Assembly: GCA_035290965.1 (NCBI GenBank)
Contig: DATDTD010000062.1
Span: 1 to 7,950 of the forward strand
Reading direction: 5' to 3'
DNA from: JAGVNX01 sp035290965
GTDB taxonomy: Archaea; Iainarchaeota; Iainarchaeia; Iainarchaeales; GCA-2688035
Length of the DNA stretch: 7,950 nt
In this document: in pieces, positions 5,501 to 7,950 of the stretch
How the letters are laid out: every line of letters starts with the position of its first letter
Numbering within the stretch: the first letter of the stretch is position 1
The notes under the pieces: generated by a model
Told to the model about the DNA's origin: nothing
Database searches by the model: none
Seen by the model: the letters and a program-made list of their open reading frames with translations, nothing else
Position numbers and translations under genes: made by a program

Positions 5501-7950
5501 AGTTTGTTTTACAGTATCGTAAAATTCAAGAGTAGCGCTTACAGGAATTGCCTGTTCCGGAAATGCGTGCTTTGCCAGCCTAACCATCGAGCCCACTGTA
5601 CTGGGGAAAATGCCCGCGTCGGGATATTTTGAATCGTTTGATGAAACACTGCAGGAATTTTTTATTTTTCCCGAATCAGAATTCTGGTTCTGGAAGTTGA
5701 AAACAAACTTGTCTGTTTCGCTGCCTGTTTCCTGCAGTGCAAGGCAGTCCCCGCCTGTCTTTGAAAACCTTGCAAATATTTTTGCAACTACAAAACCTTC
5801 GGGATTCGCTGTTTCGGATGCAAGCTTTGCGCGCAGAACAATGGGATATTCCCCCTGAATGCCCGAGCTTGAGCCGATTATTACTGTTTTTTCATCAGCC
5901 TTTTCCATTTCAATTGTATTGTCAGAGCCCGCACTTGCTCCCGCAATGTGTATTATTGGAAGCGCAGGAGCATCCATTGCAGACAGCGTTATCCTTACTT
6001 TTTCATTGCATGCCGTTGAAATTTTTGCCTGCAGGAAATCATTTGCTGCCTTTCCCGCAAGAACAAATACCTGCGGAGTCACTCCCTGAAGGACGCTTGC
6101 ATCGTTGATTTTTATGCAGCCGTAATCCTGTATTACAGGGACAAATACAAGGCTTGTAAGGACTGGAATTGTTGTTGTAAAAGTCCTGTAGCCAGGCTTT
6201 TCCACCTGCACTGTTATGCTGCTTATTCCCGCTGCATTTTCCTGTGCAAAGCTTATTCCAAAGATTCCGACTCCTGTTTCAGGAGCCGAAGCCGAGTCTG
6301 TTTCTGCAATAACAGTATTGTCGGGTTTTTTTATTTTTATTTTGGCTCCCGCAATCGGTTTTGCTGTCAGTGTTTCCTGGACTCTTCCCCCTATCTGTAT
6401 GTCCTGCTGCACGCTTGACAGCGATACTGAAGCCGGAAGCCCGAGCACTTCAAGTTCCTTTGCCCCTTCAACAAAGAAATCACGCGAGGTTGTTGCGCTT
6501 GAATCCGAATTCGCGGGCGTTGTAATAAGGGAAAATTTTATTGCCGAAAGTGTTGTGTCGCTTTGCGGGGTAATCTTTATTTTGTTCAGCCCTGTATCGC
6601 TGCTCAGCAGTTCTGAGTTTTTCGGGAAGGGAATTCCTGAAAACGCGTTTATGTCAAAGCCCGAGATTGTGTCGCCTGCACTAAGCTTCAGTTTATTGTC
6701 GATTGTTCCCGCAGCAACAATGTTTTTCACATTCAGGGTTGCTGATGAATAGCTGTTGCTGCTGCAGTTTGATATAACATAATCCAGGAAATAATCCGAG
6801 TTCTGCGCAAGATGGGTTTTTGCAATCAGCGGGATTATTGCTCCCGCGGAATCATGCAAAACAAGCCCGTATGCAAATCCGCCAGTGCTTGAACAGAAAT
6901 TCTGCCCTATGAAGAATGTTTTTAAGTATTCGGGAGTTTCCACGTCTTCTCCCGCAACCTCTGCCTTTGCGGCTGTGCGCATTTCTATTTCAGTTCCGTC
7001 TGCAAGGCCTGCTTCAATCCGTATTTTCAGCATTATCGGGACAATTCCTCTTCCGAGGGAATTCCAGGTTATTACTGCCTGTTTTGAGTTTGCCTCTATT
7101 GCACAGCTTGAAGGCGTTGAATAATAATCAGCAGAATCCATGCATCTTGCAAGCCTTATTGAAGGAGAGGCAGGCGCTGAAGCGCTTATTATCTGTATGC
7201 GCCATCCCGCAGTTGGCAGGTCAAGCTGTGATTTCAGCCCTGCATTGAAATATTCCGCAATATTGCTGTAATCTGCATTCTGGGGCAGTATGAGATTGAA
7301 TTTTGCGTAAAAAGTCTGTTCTGTTGTTGAAGAATCTATTTTGTTTACTTTAGTTCCAGTACATGCGGCATTTGAGCACAATGCGCTGAATTCCACGAGT
7401 ATGTCTGCATCCGAAGGATAATTGCTTTCGGGCACAAGCTCTATTATTTGGGTTGACTGTCCCTTCACGATTGCAATTGCGTTGCCGTACGCAGGCAGGT
7501 ATCCGCCCGCTGTTGCCTTTGCAAAAACCAATGTGGTGGATTTTATTCCTGTTGATTCGCATTTTCCGTTTGCTGTTCCTGTAGTTCCCGTTGTGCAGGT
7601 TGACAAAACAGCCCTTGTTGCGGAATCATAGATTGTCACTGTTGCATTCTGAATCAGCGATGTTCCGCCGGCTTCTCTTGTTGTTATCACAAGAGTTCCT
7701 TCGGTAAGCACAAGCCTTATGTTCACAAAGCTTGTTTTTTTGTTTTCAACATGCACTGTTGCCTCTCCTAAAAGGCTTCCGATCTCTGCCCTTACATTGT
7801 AATCTCCCGCAGGCAGCGCTGTAAGCAGGGCATTGCCGTCTGAATTTGTTAAGCTGTAAGGATAGTTTACAATCAGGCCCGGATTGTTTTTCGGGGACAG
7901 GTATATTTTTGCGTTTGCAACTGCCTTGTTTTCCTCGTCGAATACGTGCA
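2576..7950 (-). CDS. Giant secreted/surface protein with Ig-like (carboxypeptidase-regulatory-like) domains and a VWA domain, 5' end beyond window
   Basis: The frame is open from the right edge to TAG at 2576..2578, giving 1790 complete codons. A GTG at 7754..7756 could be read as a start, but the 64 codons before it stay open and encode convincing domain sequence, so the real start is outside. Numbering from the first complete codon, residues 1-80 and 83-171 are two beta domains of the carboxypeptidase-regulatory type (SDGNALLTALPAGDYNVRAE in the first). A similar domain lies near 505-595 (IAGAKIKIKKPDN ... ISSITVQVEKPGYRTF). A von Willebrand A domain spans about 1020-1265 with DTSGS at 1030-1034. 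The rest is Thr/Ser/Asn-rich, beta-like sequence with scattered cysteines and N-x-S/T sequons, consistent with an extracellular, disulfide-bonded, possibly glycosylated protein. The C terminus (GSGIPENSFCS) shows no membrane helix or sorting signal. Cell-surface adhesion or envelope structure is inferred; the family is not recognised. Confidence 0.9.
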   Translation of the reverse strand, partial: HVFDEENKAVANAKIYLSPKNNPGLIVNYPYSLTNSDGNALLTALPAGDYNVRAEIGSLLGEATVHVENKKTSFVNIRLVLTEGTLVITTREAGGTSLIQNATVTIYDSATRAVLSTCTTGTTGTANGKCESTGIKSTTLVFAKATAGGYLPAYGNAIAIVKGQSTQIIELVPESNYPSDADILVEFSALCSNAACTGTKVNKIDSSTTEQTFYAKFNLILPQNADYSNIAEYFNAGLKSQLDLPTAGWRIQIISASAPASPSIRLARCMDSADYYSTPSSCAIEANSKQAVITWNSLGRGIVPIMLKIRIEAGLADGTEIEMRTAAKAEVAGEDVETPEYLKTFFIGQNFCSSTGGFAYGLVLHDSAGAIIPLIAKTHLAQNSDYFLDYVISNCSSNSYSSATLNVKNIVAAGTIDNKLKLSAGDTISGFDINAFSGIPFPKNSELLSSDTGLNKIKITPQSDTTLSAIKFSLITTPANSDSSATTSRDFFVEGAKELEVLGLPASVSLSSVQQDIQIGGRVQETLTAKPIAGAKIKIKKPDNTVIAETDSASAPETGVGIFGISFAQENAAGISSITVQVEKPGYRTFTTTIPVLTSLVFVPVIQDYGCIKINDASVLQGVTPQVFVLAGKAANDFLQAKISTACNEKVRITLSAMDAPALPIIHIAGASAGSDNTIEMEKADEKTVIIGSSSGIQGEYPIVLRAKLASETANPEGFVVAKIFARFSKTGGDCLALQETGSETDKFVFNFQNQNSDSGKIKNSCSVSSNDSKYPDAGIFPSTVGSMVRLAKHAFPEQAIPVSATLEFYDTVKQTLSYSNTFSAAGDGLNFSTETEQAIDDIPQAALEVFKTGNTIDYKATSSSPKVTVFADSADSKIKAVLNASQINRAEVPITISKVNLAGQPYGLLAYADLTRPSSFSMEKNLAVSATITAYRFSNNALQQAVTRPVTGNCTASGGACKIGDLGGLGLSAGYDFFAVTGTSSDYEVFFKKDGLFSNIVSGTSAEIFAVTQNYTNVSKDLDIAFVVDTSGSMDYAWRNLCHKIIDMQAGLYENGFNANIKIYPMAAENSALPNSWIEAIGPCASMFSETPAEWAGNIAIQSPADNKGDKANGGYDHNSEAWGPAMQDVISKNSWRTNSNRIIIGVVDNDPTGKRCADYYENYECGPQWRISADGTSSIDNEIAFVDQLKGAANSAKAKLFFLYGFPINSVPFNDLTTGNPNLNDVFEMYNQAAKDTGGYAESFGGETGGERLLQMVLKAALPVSAQAFQLRLDAGEQGTCLLGSLVGYTGADNPVIPRVKFNWDWRDPASGSGLSSGNPGIATNACDSTNPKWIYCDQAQFYISLLKKLYTISEWNKEGKIGDHIEEAGNYRNFDAFLIEDNYTGKFRKDFVNYYKNSSFFNTPSWLADNPQEKWGEFFAGTGFKVYLDGTEIPSEGGTKIPAGKYRVTVNIAPLQYNFFSSGGEPDVAISVNLKKWENTPESGTDNPFYHMAVDGLIGAEAGSGSGRENYGTQFTRNSNFWIAPNISTDSITSGKKPVDFSLETDFKKFNAGDLRARVLKISFNPDDYSGQSIDFLPGYAAPVIAEVRAKNGNAALDYSLADNHANGTPIVNDEANGFGIWAGFASTMADNCKDFSGNKLYLAQQDSLIDGRLSAGLQCNSGTYGFFWDKIQNESTDRIFLNSIFFNPIASDVLLKKNCSNEKIQTTYYAVASNNQLTATNAPPLSLVNSPFKVEQLSNVFSKIESRQICVSADAGSLEFWWNPEVLQGELLSKLGSGIPENSFCS
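4160..4890 (-). other. von Willebrand factor A domain within the surface protein
   Basis: The domain opens with DLDIAFVVDTSGSM, a hydrophobic first strand followed by the DxSxS metal-ion-dependent adhesion site (Asp encoded at 4859..4861). Later elements fit the fold: a central strand RIIIGVVDNDPTG in place of the usual hydrophobic-strand-plus-TDG, AKLFFLYGFPINSV as a late strand, and FEMYNQAAKDTGGYAESF matching the usual terminal IAxxTGGxYF helix. Cysteines in inserted loops (KRCADYYENYECGPQ, GPCASMF) look like extracellular disulfides. Such domains usually bind protein ligands through a bound divalent metal. The ligand is unknown. Confidence 0.85.
7435..7950 (-). other. Two tandem carboxypeptidase-regulatory-like beta domains at the visible N-terminal end
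   Basis: The first domain (residues 1-80, partial) has the pattern of an N-terminal strand with variable insert (ANAKIYLSPKNN), the turn NSDGNALLTALPAGDYNV, and a closing strand ATVHVENKKTSFVNIRL. The second (about 83-171) repeats the layout: TLVITTREAGG, an ATVTIYDSATRAVL strand, a Cys-flanked loop, and a final QIIELVPE strand. These modules act as stalks or spacers in extracellular proteins. This continuity across the internal GTG is why the gene is drawn to the window edge. Confidence 0.7.

Noticed and set aside
6216..6752. 178-codon plus-strand frame rich in Ser and hydrophobic residues
   Set aside because: It is the antisense shadow of beta-domain coding sequence; the apparent membrane-like character follows from the complementary codons.
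7754..7756. GTG as start of the surface-protein gene
   Set aside because: The same frame stays open to the right edge and encodes a coherent beta domain that runs through this codon.

Overview
The window reads as a stretch of archaeal chromosome with every supportable gene on the minus strand. From right to left, in the direction of transcription, it holds the 3' part of a very large surface-protein gene (2576..7950, open at the right edge), a 205-base intergenic region with oligo-T tracts and TATA-like boxes, rpoH (2128..2370), and the 5' part of rpoB (1..2099, open at the left edge). RpoH is an archaeal/eukaryotic-type RNA polymerase subunit, and rpoH followed directly by rpoB is the usual archaeal gene order, so the domain assignment is firm. 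The lineage is not: moderate G+C, lysine-rich proteins, a short intergenic region and an oversized cysteine-containing surface protein would suit a DPANN-type archaeon, but nothing here fixes a phylum.

The most notable item is an intein interrupting RpoB. After 452 residues of normal RpoB N-terminal sequence, reading exactly up to the invariant fork motif (here HWGRLDPIETPDGPM, normally followed by CGLVKN), the frame continues without a stop into CVAPETEM, then a Hint-type block B (SADHPFF), then a LAGLIDADG dodecapeptide (LLGFIFGDG). At least 247 intein residues lie in the window. The rest of the intein, its C-terminal splice junction and the remainder of RpoB lie beyond the left edge. The polymerase subunit can only be functional after protein splicing.

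The surface-protein gene contributes at least 1790 residues to the window. It has two adjacent carboxypeptidase-regulatory-like/Ig-like beta domains at the visible N-terminal end, a third in the middle, a long run of beta-rich cysteine-containing segments, and one von Willebrand factor A domain with an intact DTSGS metal-binding motif. No membrane anchor is seen at its C terminus. Its true start and any signal peptide lie outside the window.

The 2371..2575 interval probably serves both as terminator region for the surface-protein gene and as promoter region for rpoH-rpoB. It also holds a short in-frame stretch directly before rpoH that resembles an internal piece of rpoH, possibly a relic of duplication. 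Plus-strand reading frames throughout look like antisense shadows.
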